Source: Campylobacter concisus
GTDB taxonomy: Bacteria; Campylobacterota; Campylobacteria; Campylobacterales; Campylobacteraceae
DNA length: 64,000 bases
NCBI RefSeq assembly: GCF_002913715.1
Contig: NZ_PPCE01000009.1
Coordinates: 682,001-746,000 of the forward strand
Reading direction: 5' to 3'
Part shown: positions 55,026-64,000 of the stretch, piece after piece
Layout: the number at the start of each line of letters is the position of its first letter
How positions within the stretch are numbered: the first letter of the stretch is position 1
The notes under the pieces: generated by a model
Told to the model about the DNA's origin: nothing
The model's input: the letters and a program-made list of their open reading frames with translations, nothing else
Databases searched by the model: none
Translations under genes and position numbers: made by a program

Positions 55026-57784
55026 TATTTTTCTCCAAGAGCTTCTAACTCTTCGCATACTTTTTTAAATTTAGCCTCAGCGTTCTCTAGCGCCTCTTTG
55101 TTTGTCTCTATGACCTCTTTTGGTGCGTTTGCTACGAAATTTTGGTTATTTAGCATACCTGAGAGTTTGGCTATCTCTTTTTCAAGCTTTGTCTTTTGAG
55201 ACCTTAGCCTTGTGATGATGCCGCTCATATCAAGCCCTTCAAGTGGGACAAATGCCTCTAAATTTTCGCTCACATCTCTTATTGAATTTTCGATCTTTTC
55301 ATCTACAAAGCCGATCTCTTCGCATTTTGCAAGCAGCTTGATATACTCTTTAACCTCGTCAAGATCTATTTTTTCGTTAAATTTAACAAAGGCTTTTGCG
55401 ATCTTTGAGTTGCCAAGATCTATGGTAGCTTTTGCACGGCGAATAGCCACGATCGCTTCGATAACTAGCTCAAATTTCTTCTCAACATCTAAATTTCGCT
55501 CTCTTGCCTCTGGATAACTCATCACCATTATTGATTTTGCATTTTCAAGCTGTGTGCCGCTAAGCTCTTGAAATAGATACTCTGAAAGAAACGGCATGAA
55601 AGGATTTAGCAGTTTCATCGCCTCTTTAAATATACTTCCAAGCTCTTTTACGCTCGCTTTGTCAGCCTTGCTAAGCTCGATGCCCCAGTCGCAAAACTCA
55701 TCCCAAAGGAATTTATAAAGCGTATTTGCTGCGTCATTGAAGCGGTAGGTGTCGATGTTTTCGCGCACCTCTCTTACGCACTCGTTAAAGCGGCTATTCA
55801 TATAAATTCCAAGCTTTGTTTGAAGCTTGATATCCTCTAAATTCTCAAATTTACTCTCATTTAGCATGAGGTATTTGCTCGCATTATAAAGCTTGTTGGT
55901 GAAATTTCTTACCTGCTTCATCTTAGCGTCGCTTAGCTTGATATCGCGTCCTTGAACGGCTAGAAGCGTTAGCGTAAAGCGCAAGATATCGGCGCTATAC
56001 TCATTTATGCTATCAAGTGGGTCGATGACGTTGCCAAGGCTTTTGCTCATCTTTCTGCCAAACTCATCTTTTACAAGCGCGTGCAGGTAGATGTCGTCAA
56101 ATGGCAGCTTTCCAAGGGCGTTTTCACCCTGAAACATCATCCTAGCAACCCAGAAAAATAAAATATCAAAGCCAGTTATGAGAAGGTTGTTTGGATAAAA
56201 CTCAGCGAGGTCTCCCTCAAACCATTTTTCATTTTTTAGCTCACTTTCATTGCCCCAGCCAAGTGTACTAAATGGCCAAAGACCAGAGCTAAACCACGTA
56301 TCTAGCACGTCTGGGTCTTGGTGGATGTTTTTACTTTTGCACTTTTTGCACTCGCACGGCTCTCCCTCGTCAGCCCACATGTGACCGCAATCATCGCAGT
56401 AAAATACTGGAATTTGGTGTCCCCACCAAAGCTGGCGTGAGATGCACCAGTCTCTTAGCTCTCTCATCCACGCGTTAAAGCTGTTTATCCAGTGCGGCGG
56501 GTAAAATTTAGCAAGGCCCTCTGAGACCTTTTGTATTGCTTCGTCTGCGATCTCTTTTTTGACAAACCACTGCTTTGAGATGTATGGCTCGACGACGTTT
56601 TTGCAGCGGTAGCAGTAACCTACTTGATTTTCGTAGTCTTCTATCTTTTCGACATTGCCAAGTTTTTCAAGCTCGGCCACGACGATATCTCTAGCCTCAA
56701 GCCTCTCAAGTCCTGCAAATTTATCGCACTTGTCGTTTAAAATGCCTTTTTCATCAAATACAGTGATAAACTCAAGGTTGTGCCTTTTGCCAACTTCGTA
56801 GTCGTTTTGATCGTGCGCAGGTGTTACCTTAACAAGACCTGTTCCAAACTCCATATCGACGTGCTCGTCTGCGATGATCTCGATCTCTCTATTTATGATA
56901 GGTAGCACCACCTTTTTGCCGATTAAATTTTTATAGCGCTCGTCGTTTGGATTTACCATTACGGCCGTATCACCAAAGTAAGTTTCAGGACGAGTAGTCG
57001 CAACTACTATATAAGCGCCTTGTCTCGCATGCGCCTTTGCTGGAGACTGCTGCTCGTTCTTCACTGCAACGCACGAAGAGTGCGCTTCATTCGAACTCGC
57101 ATCGCAACCAGCAAATTCATCATGTGATACTTCTGCTTGATAGTTTTCTAAATTTTGTCCATCTGCAAAGTAGTATCTCAAATGATAAAGCTTACCCTTA
57201 TTTTCTTTGTGCTCGACCTCGATGTCAGAGAGTGCGCCGTCATGTGTACACCAGTTTATCATGTAGTTTTTCTGGACTATTAGCCCTTTGTCGTATAAAT
57301 TTACAAAGGCTTTTTTCACAGCTTTTCTTAAGCCCTCATCCATAGTAAATCTCTGGCGTGACCAAGCCGGAGTGATGCCAAGCTTTCGCATCTGATGGAC
57401 TATCATGCCGCCACTTTTTTCTTTCCACTCCCACACTTTTTCTACAAATTTCTCACGTCCAAGCTCTTCTTTTTTGATCCCTTGAGCCAAAAGCTGCTTT
57501 TCAACGACGTTTTGAGTAGCGATACCAGCGTGATCAAGGCCTGGCTGCCAAAGTGTCTTGTAGCCGTCCATCCTCTTGTAACGAGTCATGATATCTTGAA
57601 GTGTGAAGGTTAGGGCGTGTCCGATGTGAAGCGAGCCAGTCACGTTTGGAGGTGGCATCATAATGCAAAATTTACGTCCATCTTTTTGGATATCTTTGTT
57701 TGCGTCTATCTCGAAATATCCGCGTTCTTCCCAAATTTTATAAAATTTGTCTTCTGTCTCTTTTGCATTGTAAAATTCTGCCAC
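55025..57784 (-). CDS. valS: valyl-tRNA synthetase with an in-frame insertion
   Basis: Class I synthetase charging tRNA-Val, 919 residues. It shows HIGH motif [15 protein letters not shown], editing-domain [20 protein letters not shown], zinc-finger-like CDDCGH ... [15 protein letters not shown] motif [15 protein letters not shown] and a C-terminal coiled coil. Between RYYFADGQ and IVVATTRPE lies an extra segment of about 43 residues (214-257), rich in Ser, Ala, His, Glu, Gln and Cys, with no counterpart in the family sequences I know. Its DNA is GC-rich and imperfectly palindromic. The start codon is GTG behind GAGGAT. Confidence 0.94.
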   Translation of the reverse strand: MAEFYNAKETEDKFYKIWEERGYFEIDANKDIQKDGRKFCIMMPPPNVTGSLHIGHALTFTLQDIMTRYKRMDGYKTLWQPGLDHAGIATQNVVEKQLLAQGIKKEELGREKFVEKVWEWKEKSGGMIVHQMRKLGITPAWSRQRFTMDEGLRKAVKKAFVNLYDKGLIVQKNYMINWCTHDGALSDIEVEHKENKGKLYHLRYYFADGQNLENYQAEVSHDEFAGCDASSNEAHSSCVAVKNEQQSPAKAHARQGAYIVVATTRPETYFGDTAVMVNPNDERYKNLIGKKVVLPIINREIEIIADEHVDMEFGTGLVKVTPAHDQNDYEVGKRHNLEFITVFDEKGILNDKCDKFAGLERLEARDIVVAELEKLGNVEKIEDYENQVGYCYRCKNVVEPYISKQWFVKKEIADEAIQKVSEGLAKFYPPHWINSFNAWMRELRDWCISRQLWWGHQIPVFYCDDCGHMWADEGEPCECKKCKSKNIHQDPDVLDTWFSSGLWPFSTLGWGNESELKNEKWFEGDLAEFYPNNLLITGFDILFFWVARMMFQGENALGKLPFDDIYLHALVKDEFGRKMSKSLGNVIDPLDSINEYSADILRFTLTLLAVQGRDIKLSDAKMKQVRNFTNKLYNASKYLMLNESKFENLEDIKLQTKLGIYMNSRFNECVREVRENIDTYRFNDAANTLYKFLWDEFCDWGIELSKADKASVKELGSIFKEAMKLLNPFMPFLSEYLFQELSGTQLENAKSIMVMSYPEARERNLDVEKKFELVIEAIVAIRRAKATIDLGNSKIAKAFVKFNEKIDLDEVKEYIKLLAKCEEIGFVDEKIENSIRDVSENLEAFVPLEGLDMSGIITRLRSQKTKLEKEIAKLSGMLNNQNFVANAPKEVIETNKEALENAEAKFKKVCEELEALGEK
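57016..57140. repeat. GC-rich palindromic insertion inside valS
   Basis: Outer arms TTTGCTGG (57036-57043) and CCAGCAAA (57108-57115) are perfect inverted repeats, and an inner stem CGCAC/GTGCG (57070-57074, 57080-57084) shares nearly the same centre. TGCnnGTTC-type pieces between them also align imperfectly. By hand count 57 of 101 bases (57015-57115) are G or C, far above the surroundings. It keeps the valS frame open. It resembles Rickettsia-type in-frame palindromic elements in style only. Confidence 0.6.
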
Positions 57785-57872
57785 TTTTGTATCCTCTTTC
57801 GTTTAAAAAATGCTTAATGTTATCTAAAATTTGTTTAAAAAAATCTTTGCAAAAGTGGGGAAATATGGGCTT

Positions 57873-57890
57873 GGGGCGGTTAAACGCCCC
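57873..57890 (-). terminator. GC-rich hairpin after the alpha-2-macroglobulin gene
   Basis: GGGGCG pairs with CGCCCC around a 6-base loop, 13 bases after the stop of the macroglobulin-like gene on the minus strand. There is no T-run after it, so it may act as a weak or factor-assisted terminator. Confidence 0.5.
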
Positions 57891-57903
57891 GAAGTTTAAA
57901 TAG

Positions 57904-60900
57904 CTATTTGACGTTAAAGCTTCGCTGGGCTAGGTCGTAGTCGTTTTGTCTTTCGTTATACATATTTTCAGTTGTGACTGCACCAAGCGAGCATTTGCCA
58001 CCAAGTCTTACGCGATAAGGTGTGTAAAGTACGGCGTCTTTTTCGTCGCTATTTAGCGTGTAAAAGCTTAGCACGCGGTCATCTTTTATGCTTTTATACT
58101 CAACTTGCAAGCTGTTTTTTAAGCTCTTGCTAAAGTTGCTTAAATTTTCATTTATCGGCTCAAAGCAGCTACTTACGATCTCGTTTATAACGCCGTTTCT
58201 AACCATTGTTTTTGAGTTTATCACTACTTTTGAGTAGATGACGTCATTTACTTTTAGGCTGTCAAGACCCAGCTCTTTGCCTTTTTCATCGACAAAAACG
58301 CGGTAGATGTCAAGCTCTTTTGGCTCGATTTTATGTTTGATCTCAAGTGGCAAGTAAGCGTAGCTTAAGATAGTTGCATAAAGCTTATTTGAGCCTAGTG
58401 GAGTGATGCTAAATTCACCATTTTTTGTAGTAAAAGAGGTGCTTAAAAGGCCGTCAAATTCTTTGCTTTCTCCGTTGTAGCTAAGCTTAAATTTATTATT
58501 TTTCTCGCCGCTATCTTTGCCAAAGTAGGCATTTAGAGCTCTTAGCGTAAATGCACGCTCTTGCGTTGAGCTAAGCTCATTTAAATTTACTATCAAGAAA
58601 TTTGCAAGGTCGTCTGAGTAGTCGTTTTTCTCAAAGTATTTTGCGTGCAGATATAAGATAAATGCGTTATCTCTTACTTTTGAGCTAAAATCAGATGGAT
58701 TTTCTTCGCTTGTTTTAGCATTTTTGATATCTTTTAGTGCGACCTTTGCCTCGTCATTTAGGCCGTTTAGCTTTAGAGCTGCTGCCATTAGGTATTTACT
58801 TAGTGCTGTTTTATTGTAGGCTTTGTCGTCATAAATTTTATTTAAGATTGATCTATCGGCCATACTTGCACGTGAGCTTACATAAAGAGCGTAAAGTGCC
58901 TCAAGGTCGTTATTTGCGTATTTTAAGAGCGAATTTAGAGCATTTTGTTTGACACCTTTACTTACCTCATATCCAGCCTCTTCAAGGTCAAGAAGTACGT
59001 CTGTTGCAAAGATGCTTGCAAATGCATTTGTCTCGCCTAGATCGCTCCAGTAGCCAAAGCTGCCGTCTGGTTTTTGCATCTTGACTAGCTCATCTATGCC
59101 GCTAACGATAAATCTCTTTTGATCATCTTTTTCAAGCTCATCTTTTGGTTTTAAATTTAAAAGCGCAAGCAGTCTTGAGCTTCTTTGCTCTGCGCATCCG
59201 TAAGGATACTCTATTAAATTTTTAGAAGCTGCTAAAAGCACGCTTGAGACCGAGCTTGACGCATCAACGCTCACATCGTGATAGCCTTTTGGTAGTGAAA
59301 TTTTACTCTCTTTATCAAAGACGCTGCTCTTTGCGTAGGTGCTGATCGTATAAGGGCTAACGACGTCAAGTAAATTTTGAAGCGTTTTTGAGCCATTTTT
59401 ATCGCTTATTGTGACATTGTATTCGCCAGCACCTGTTTCAAGGGCTGAAATTTTAAGCACAAATGCCTTGTTTTCAAATGGCTTTAGGTTAGCATTTTCT
59501 TGCGTTTTGATGTTTAAATTTTTACTTGATGCTACATTTATAGTAAGGTTTTTGTCGGCATTTGTCGTATTTATAAGCCTTAAGTTTGCGCTTAATTCAT
59601 CGCCTTTTAAAAGATAGATCAAAGCGCTTGGCTTAATGATCACATCATCTTTTACTTTTATCTCGCTACTTACGGCGTTCATTGCAGTTGCGTCATTTGC
59701 CACAGCATCTACTCTAATGGCGCCGTTAAAGCCATTTGGCGTTTTAAACTCGTATGAAATTTCGCCTTTGTCGTCTGCTTGAAGGCTTACTAAATTTGCA
59801 TAAGTTTTTACATTTTTGCTATCAACTGGGCTTGCATGCTTTGCCATTTTTGCAGCCAACGCCATCGCCGCAGCATCACCACCAAAGCTTAGCGTTTTGC
59901 CCTCCACCTTGTAGTTTGTAAGCATATTATAGATGTCGTAGTCAAAGACGCCATCAGGTAAAATTTTGTCAAAAAACTTAAGCGGATCGGCTAGTTTTTG
60001 TGAAGTGATATCAAGCACGCCAACATCTGTGATAAACAAATCTACATAAGCTTTTGGCTTTGTTTTTAGTGAAATTTTTATATTTTCATCACTTTTTGCT
60101 TTATTTGGTGCATCAAGGCTTAGATCAAGTATCCTTGATGACTTATCAGCCTTAGCATAGACCTTGCCGTAAGTTCTAAACGGAGTTAATCCACCATCTG
60201 TCATGCGGTAGATATTTGCACTCACGTAAAGTCCGCTAAAATCAAAATCAAGTTTAAATTTCACATTTGCTGAGTTGTTTTTTATCTTAACGACCTTGTA
60301 AGCTTTCACGCCACCATCTTCAAGTGTAACAAGGGCGATACCTTCTTTTATAGCTGAGCTTATATCAGCACTTAGTTCATCGCCTTTTTTGTAGATATTT
60401 TTATTTAGTTTGATTTGAGATTTGCTAAGCTCTTTTGTAGGCGCTAGAGTCGAGTAATTGTAGCCACTTACGTCCATATCAAGGCTTGTGCTTGCTCCAC
60501 TTACTAGATTTGTAGCGATGATCACATATGAGCCACTTTGTGTAAATTTATAGCTAAACTCGCCATTGTCTTTATAAAAATTATCCACATCTTCTAGCGT
60601 TTGAAACCACTTTATATAGCCGTTTGCATCTCTTTGGTATTGCCAAGTGACACGTTTTATATCAAATTTTAAATTTGATTTTACGGCCTTTTGACTTGAC
60701 ATATCTACTACAACCGTTCTTATTTTTACATCTTCGTTTGGCTCAGCAAATGTCGTGCTTGCTGCGATACCGACCATATCTTTGTAAGGATAGAGCGTAA
60801 AGCTTTTTGTGTCGCTTACATTTTTGCCATCATCATTTACATTGAAATTTATCACGCCTGTTATGATAGAAGAGGCATTTTTAGTGCTAAAGCTAAGATC

Positions 60901-63018
60901 TATCATTTGACTTGATTTACCATCTTTTGAAAGAGTGAGATCGTTTTCAAAAGATGGATAAGCGCTTGGTTTTAGCGTATTGTTTTTAAATTTATACTCT
61001 TTAAACTCACTATTTTTATATTCATCATCAAAAAAGCTCACCTGCATGCTGCCATCAAGCTCGCTAGCAGCGCCACCAAATAGATAGTTACTAGCTAGAT
61101 TTGCTCTAACAAGCTCATTTGCGAAGAATTTATCTCTCTCAAGCGCTATCTCATTTTTTATCCTATTTGGCATAAAACTCTCAACAAAAAATGGCACATT
61201 TGAGATCACTTTGCTCGCGTAAATTACTTGCATATTAAATCTACCGCTAAGATCACTTAGTATCTCTTTTTCAAAATTTACCATGCCAACGTCATTTGTA
61301 TTTTTTGAAATTTCAGCGCTACTTTTGCCTTGTGGATCGAAAAATTTTATCTTTACAGGCATATTTTTTAAAGGATTAAAATCTCTATCTCTTAGATAGA
61401 TTGTGCCCTTTAAACTCTCATTTGGTCTTATGATATTTGAGGCAAAATGAACGTACGCATCGATACTCTCACTGGCATTTTGGCTCATAAATTTTGCTTC
61501 ATTTAGCGCTTCGTCTTCTTTTAAAATAAGAAAATTTTGCTCTTTTCCAAGAGAGACAACCACTGAGGAGATATCTTTGTAAATATCTTTTTTATTGAAT
61601 TTAAAAACACCTATATCATTTGTCGCACCAACTGCGATCTCTTCGTTTTTCTTGCCATAAATTTTTACATTTGCATTTGGAAGCATTGTATTTTCGCCAA
61701 GACGATTTGCAAATACGAAAATTTCATCCTTACCAAGCTTTGCATTTACGGCGATATCACTTAGATAGACTACTTTTGAGACGCTCTTATCTTTGCCGTA
61801 GTTTAAATTTATCTTATAAACGCCGTCTCCAGCTCCGGCAAAGTCAAGTTTGATTTTATTTAGTGAAATTTCATTTAATGCACCATCAAGCTTATAACTT
61901 TTGCTTGCCACTTTTGTGCTGAAGTTGCTTAACTCTTCGTTATTGTCATTAAAATTTAAGAAATATCTAAAATTTTGATCGCTTAGCTTTTCAATGCTTA
62001 CATTTAGCTCAGGCAAATTTGCACTTCTAATACCGATCTCACCGACGCTTGAGATATATGGTTTATTATTTATAAAATTTGCAAACGGAGTAAAATTGCC
62101 AGCTACTACTTCATAGCTATTTTCTTCTCTTACTACATTTCTATCATCGCCAAAGCCTGGCTTAATGGTGATTTCATAACTATTTTGTGGCTTAAAATCG
62201 TCACTTGTAATATCAATGTAGTAATAATACTCGCTAAGTTCTGAGTTTTCTTCATAGTTGTCACTATATTTAACGTCACTAATGCTAAAGTTTTTTACAC
62301 CTTTAATGTTTATAAATTTTTTTAAGTTAATATCGTCATCAAGCCAATTTTTTAGATAAATTCTAAAGCCCAAGATACCATTATCAAGGCTCACTGGATA
62401 AATTTCTGGTATCTCAAGACTCTTTGTATTATCATTTATATTTACGCTTTCTTCGCTTATTTCATCGGCAAAATTTACTATCGTTTCACCTGAAAGCGTT
62501 GCTCCAAATTTGCTCTCAAATTTTTCACCAAAATCAAAAACTGGATTGCTTAAATTTTTATCAAGATTAAGCTCAAAGCTATTATTAGAAAGCTCAATTG
62601 CTTTAAATTTCGCATCTTTTACGGCAATATTTTTGATAGCTTCAATATTCACTTCATCATTAAATTTAAGTATATATTTGCTATCGCTTATTTTTTCTAT
62701 CTTTGTTAGCTCAAATTCTTTTGTGACAAAACTAGCAGTGCTTCCATTTTCAAGCTTGCAGCTATAATCCAAACCAGCATGCATATCTTTTGTAAAAAGC
62801 AGCAAGCTTTGACTATTAAATCTAACCGTACCATTTAATGCTGGTTGGCACAAAAGTAGCTTTTTATCGCTTAGCATACCAATAAAATTTTTATCTACTT
62901 TATCTTCTAGTCCAAACTCTACGCTTAGGGGTGATTTTATCTGTGCTGTACCATTTAGGCTCAAAGCATATAAATTTGTCATTCCCAAAAGTGCTAGAAG
63001 TGCTACTTTTTGCCACAT
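57904..63018 (-). CDS. bacterial alpha-2-macroglobulin family protein
   Basis: A 1704-residue secreted protein of the bacterial alpha-2-macroglobulin family, thought to trap proteases that reach the periplasm. It has a signal peptide (MWQKVALLALLGMTNLYA) without a lipobox cysteine, many MG-type beta domains (for example PNESLKGTIYLRDRDFNPLKNMPVKI, with KTKPKAYVDLFITDVGVLDI), and the thioester motif YPYGCAEQRS near residue 1273. The alpha/alpha toroid follows (GSFGYWSDLGETNAFASIFATDVLLDLEEAGY). It lies 1 base after pbpC, the usual partner, suggesting joint defence and repair of the wall. Confidence 0.93.
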   Translation of the reverse strand: MWQKVALLALLGMTNLYALSLNGTAQIKSPLSVEFGLEDKVDKNFIGMLSDKKLLLCQPALNGTVRFNSQSLLLFTKDMHAGLDYSCKLENGSTASFVTKEFELTKIEKISDSKYILKFNDEVNIEAIKNIAVKDAKFKAIELSNNSFELNLDKNLSNPVFDFGEKFESKFGATLSGETIVNFADEISEESVNINDNTKSLEIPEIYPVSLDNGILGFRIYLKNWLDDDINLKKFINIKGVKNFSISDVKYSDNYEENSELSEYYYYIDITSDDFKPQNSYEITIKPGFGDDRNVVREENSYEVVAGNFTPFANFINNKPYISSVGEIGIRSANLPELNVSIEKLSDQNFRYFLNFNDNNEELSNFSTKVASKSYKLDGALNEISLNKIKLDFAGAGDGVYKINLNYGKDKSVSKVVYLSDIAVNAKLGKDEIFVFANRLGENTMLPNANVKIYGKKNEEIAVGATNDIGVFKFNKKDIYKDISSVVVSLGKEQNFLILKEDEALNEAKFMSQNASESIDAYVHFASNIIRPNESLKGTIYLRDRDFNPLKNMPVKIKFFDPQGKSSAEISKNTNDVGMVNFEKEILSDLSGRFNMQVIYASKVISNVPFFVESFMPNRIKNEIALERDKFFANELVRANLASNYLFGGAASELDGSMQVSFFDDEYKNSEFKEYKFKNNTLKPSAYPSFENDLTLSKDGKSSQMIDLSFSTKNASSIITGVINFNVNDDGKNVSDTKSFTLYPYKDMVGIAASTTFAEPNEDVKIRTVVVDMSSQKAVKSNLKFDIKRVTWQYQRDANGYIKWFQTLEDVDNFYKDNGEFSYKFTQSGSYVIIATNLVSGASTSLDMDVSGYNYSTLAPTKELSKSQIKLNKNIYKKGDELSADISSAIKEGIALVTLEDGGVKAYKVVKIKNNSANVKFKLDFDFSGLYVSANIYRMTDGGLTPFRTYGKVYAKADKSSRILDLSLDAPNKAKSDENIKISLKTKPKAYVDLFITDVGVLDITSQKLADPLKFFDKILPDGVFDYDIYNMLTNYKVEGKTLSFGGDAAAMALAAKMAKHASPVDSKNVKTYANLVSLQADDKGEISYEFKTPNGFNGAIRVDAVANDATAMNAVSSEIKVKDDVIIKPSALIYLLKGDELSANLRLINTTNADKNLTINVASSKNLNIKTQENANLKPFENKAFVLKISALETGAGEYNVTISDKNGSKTLQNLLDVVSPYTISTYAKSSVFDKESKISLPKGYHDVSVDASSSVSSVLLAASKNLIEYPYGCAEQRSSRLLALLNLKPKDELEKDDQKRFIVSGIDELVKMQKPDGSFGYWSDLGETNAFASIFATDVLLDLEEAGYEVSKGVKQNALNSLLKYANNDLEALYALYVSSRASMADRSILNKIYDDKAYNKTALSKYLMAAALKLNGLNDEAKVALKDIKNAKTSEENPSDFSSKVRDNAFILYLHAKYFEKNDYSDDLANFLIVNLNELSSTQERAFTLRALNAYFGKDSGEKNNKFKLSYNGESKEFDGLLSTSFTTKNGEFSITPLGSNKLYATILSYAYLPLEIKHKIEPKELDIYRVFVDEKGKELGLDSLKVNDVIYSKVVINSKTMVRNGVINEIVSSCFEPINENLSNFSKSLKNSLQVEYKSIKDDRVLSFYTLNSDEKDAVLYTPYRVRLGGKCSLGAVTTENMYNERQNDYDLAQRSFNVK

Positions 63019-63019
63019 T

Positions 63020-64000
63020 TTATCTCCTTATTTTTATAGTTATTTCACTTTGATTTGAGTTTTGATCAAGGCATTTTATGCTGTGCTCGCCAAGAGTTAG
63101 ATCAAACTTTTTTTCGCTTGCATTTTCTATCTTAGAAAAGTTCAAATCATCTATTTTTAGGTAAATTTCATCGCCTAAAAACGCGTAGCATTTTACCATA
63201 ACTTGTGTAATATTTTCATCTGTCACTATCTCTTCATTGTCATACGGATAGGCAAAAACTGGCTTTTTATCTTTAAAAATTTCAGCACAAGGACTTTTTT
63301 GTATCTCATCTTTATCCAAAAGCTCATTTTTAACCAAAAAATCAAGCTCTTCGCCTCTTAAACTTTCGCATTTATCTTTTAAATCTACACCCTTTATCCT
63401 ATCATCAAGCGCCATTTTTTTGCACTTTTCATAGTTAAAGGCATCAAGGCAGGTTGACAGCTTTTCTATGCCATCTGGCTCACTCATAAATCTTAACTTC
63501 TCTTTTTGAGCGATTATCTTAAACGTATCAAAAAGACTCTTTGATACGTCATTTAGTCCTGTTAATTTATCAGTTTTACTGGCATTAAAATTTCCAATCC
63601 AAATAGCAATTGTATAATTTTCATCAACGCCTATGGCGTAAAGATCACGTGAGTTTGCGCTTGTGCCAGTTTTAAAGGCTATTTTTGGCGTATTTTGGGC
63701 GTACTGCCAAGCATTTTTTAGATACGACCTTGAGGCTTCGCTTAGCATTTTAGCGGTTAAATAGGCACTTTGAGGTGAAATGAGAGTTACATTTTTCTCT
63801 TCATTTTTGTAGTTTTTGCCAGCAAACTCAAGTGGTCTATAAATGCCGTCATTTGCATAAATAGTATAAAGATGAGCAAGATCAAGCAGGCTCATTTCAG
63901 CACTTCCAAGCGTTATAGAAGCTCCATAATACTCCTTATTTTCATCTACCAAATTTACCTTTTCAAGTAGTTCGTAAAGCGAATTGTCTTTTAGTTTTAA
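63020..64000 (-). CDS. pbpC: penicillin-binding protein 1C, C-terminal part (5' end outside window)
   Basis: The frame is open to the right edge, so only the last ~326 residues are seen. They hold the end of the transpeptidase domain, with GASITLGSAEMSLLDLAHLYTIYANDG, the KTG motif in IAFKTGTSANSRDLYAIGVDENYTIAIWIGNF, and the C-terminal BiPBP-type beta domain. Cysteines in this tail (LSTCLDAFNYEKCKK, KDKCESL, SPCAEIF) may form disulfides. PBP1C is a bifunctional peptidoglycan synthase of uncertain physiological role, often encoded with alpha-2-macroglobulin as here. Confidence 0.92.
   Translation of the reverse strand, partial: LKLKDNSLYELLEKVNLVDENKEYYGASITLGSAEMSLLDLAHLYTIYANDGIYRPLEFAGKNYKNEEKNVTLISPQSAYLTAKMLSEASRSYLKNAWQYAQNTPKIAFKTGTSANSRDLYAIGVDENYTIAIWIGNFNASKTDKLTGLNDVSKSLFDTFKIIAQKEKLRFMSEPDGIEKLSTCLDAFNYEKCKKMALDDRIKGVDLKDKCESLRGEELDFLVKNELLDKDEIQKSPCAEIFKDKKPVFAYPYDNEEIVTDENITQVMVKCYAFLGDEIYLKIDDLNFSKIENASEKKFDLTLGEHSIKCLDQNSNQSEITIKIRR

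Noticed and set aside
57037..57345. 102-codon plus-strand ORF across the valS insertion
   Set aside because: Antisense to valS with no ribosome site or recognisable protein. It was considered as a gene of the inserted element but covers mostly ordinary valS sequence.
1..64000. CRISPR arrays, insertion sequences, prophage, integrons or attachment sites
   Set aside because: I saw no regularly spaced repeats, transposase, integrase or phage genes. The only sequence with mobile character is the short insertion in valS.
1..64000. Phase-variable homopolymer tracts
   Set aside because: Short A or T runs are common, as expected at this composition, but I found no long G or C tract inside or before a gene.

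Overview
The window is a 64 kb chromosomal stretch from a low-GC bacterium of the Campylobacterota, most likely a Campylobacter of the C. concisus type. I base this on the base composition, the many AAATTT-rich codons and spacers, and gene neighbourhoods I know from C. jejuni: aspC-speA-hisS-tmk-coaD-ubiX-flgA, moeA-murA, argG-rplI-hslV-hslU-era, murG-ftsW, the thiS-thiF-thiG-thiH cluster and the cts natural-transformation genes. The species is an inference. Coding density is very high, with many ATGA, TAATG or TGATG junctions. I see no prophage, insertion sequence, CRISPR array or rRNA operon. No stretch over 300 bases lacks a gene; the longest spacers are 53136-53394 and 39028-39228.

Layout. 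3-152 is the tail of a gene. 246-8287 (+) is one long run: a TrkA-like protein, aroB, an MscS-type channel, mtaB, an FtsH-like ATPase without its protease motif, mog and a small membrane protein. 8324-18661 (-) holds the thiazole branch of thiamine synthesis, an aminotransferase, speA, hisS, tmk, coaD, ubiX and flgA. A tRNA-Gly gene fills what would be the start of flgA. 18787-21218 (-) is moeA-murA. 21359-23451 (+) carries an NlpC/P60 lipoprotein, a DUF455 ferritin-like protein and a SixA-type phosphatase. 23461-25223 (-) is a soluble chemoreceptor with a separate PAS protein. 25245-34543 (-) is a nine-gene type II secretion/type IV pilus-like locus matching Campylobacter Cts DNA uptake. 34603-39027 (-) is era, hslU, hslV, rplI, argG.

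39229-42149 (+) is a TonB-dependent receptor with a secreted esterase behind a candidate Fur box, probably for catecholate siderophore use. 42183-44801 (+) is an S4 protein, tsaE, lptB and rpoN. 44802-46650 (-) holds three poorly known proteins. A tRNA-Arg, a coiled-coil protein (+), ftsW-murG (-) and murI (+) follow. 50770-55025 (-) is a DedA protein and a methionine ABC transporter (metN, metI and two metQ copies). 55025-57784 (-) is valS. 57904-64000 (-) is an alpha-2-macroglobulin-like protein next to the 3' end of pbpC.

The most interesting signals are four. (1) The spacer in front of the first metQ has a 19-codon Met/Cys-containing ORF with its own ribosome site, two competing hairpins and an exact complement of the metQ ribosome site: a candidate leader-peptide translational switch. 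(2) A GC-rich, imperfectly palindromic segment of about 100 bases is inserted in frame in valS. (3) The FtsH paralogue has lost HExxH. (4) flgA has no usable standard start codon because the tRNA-Gly gene and its promoter occupy its 5' end.
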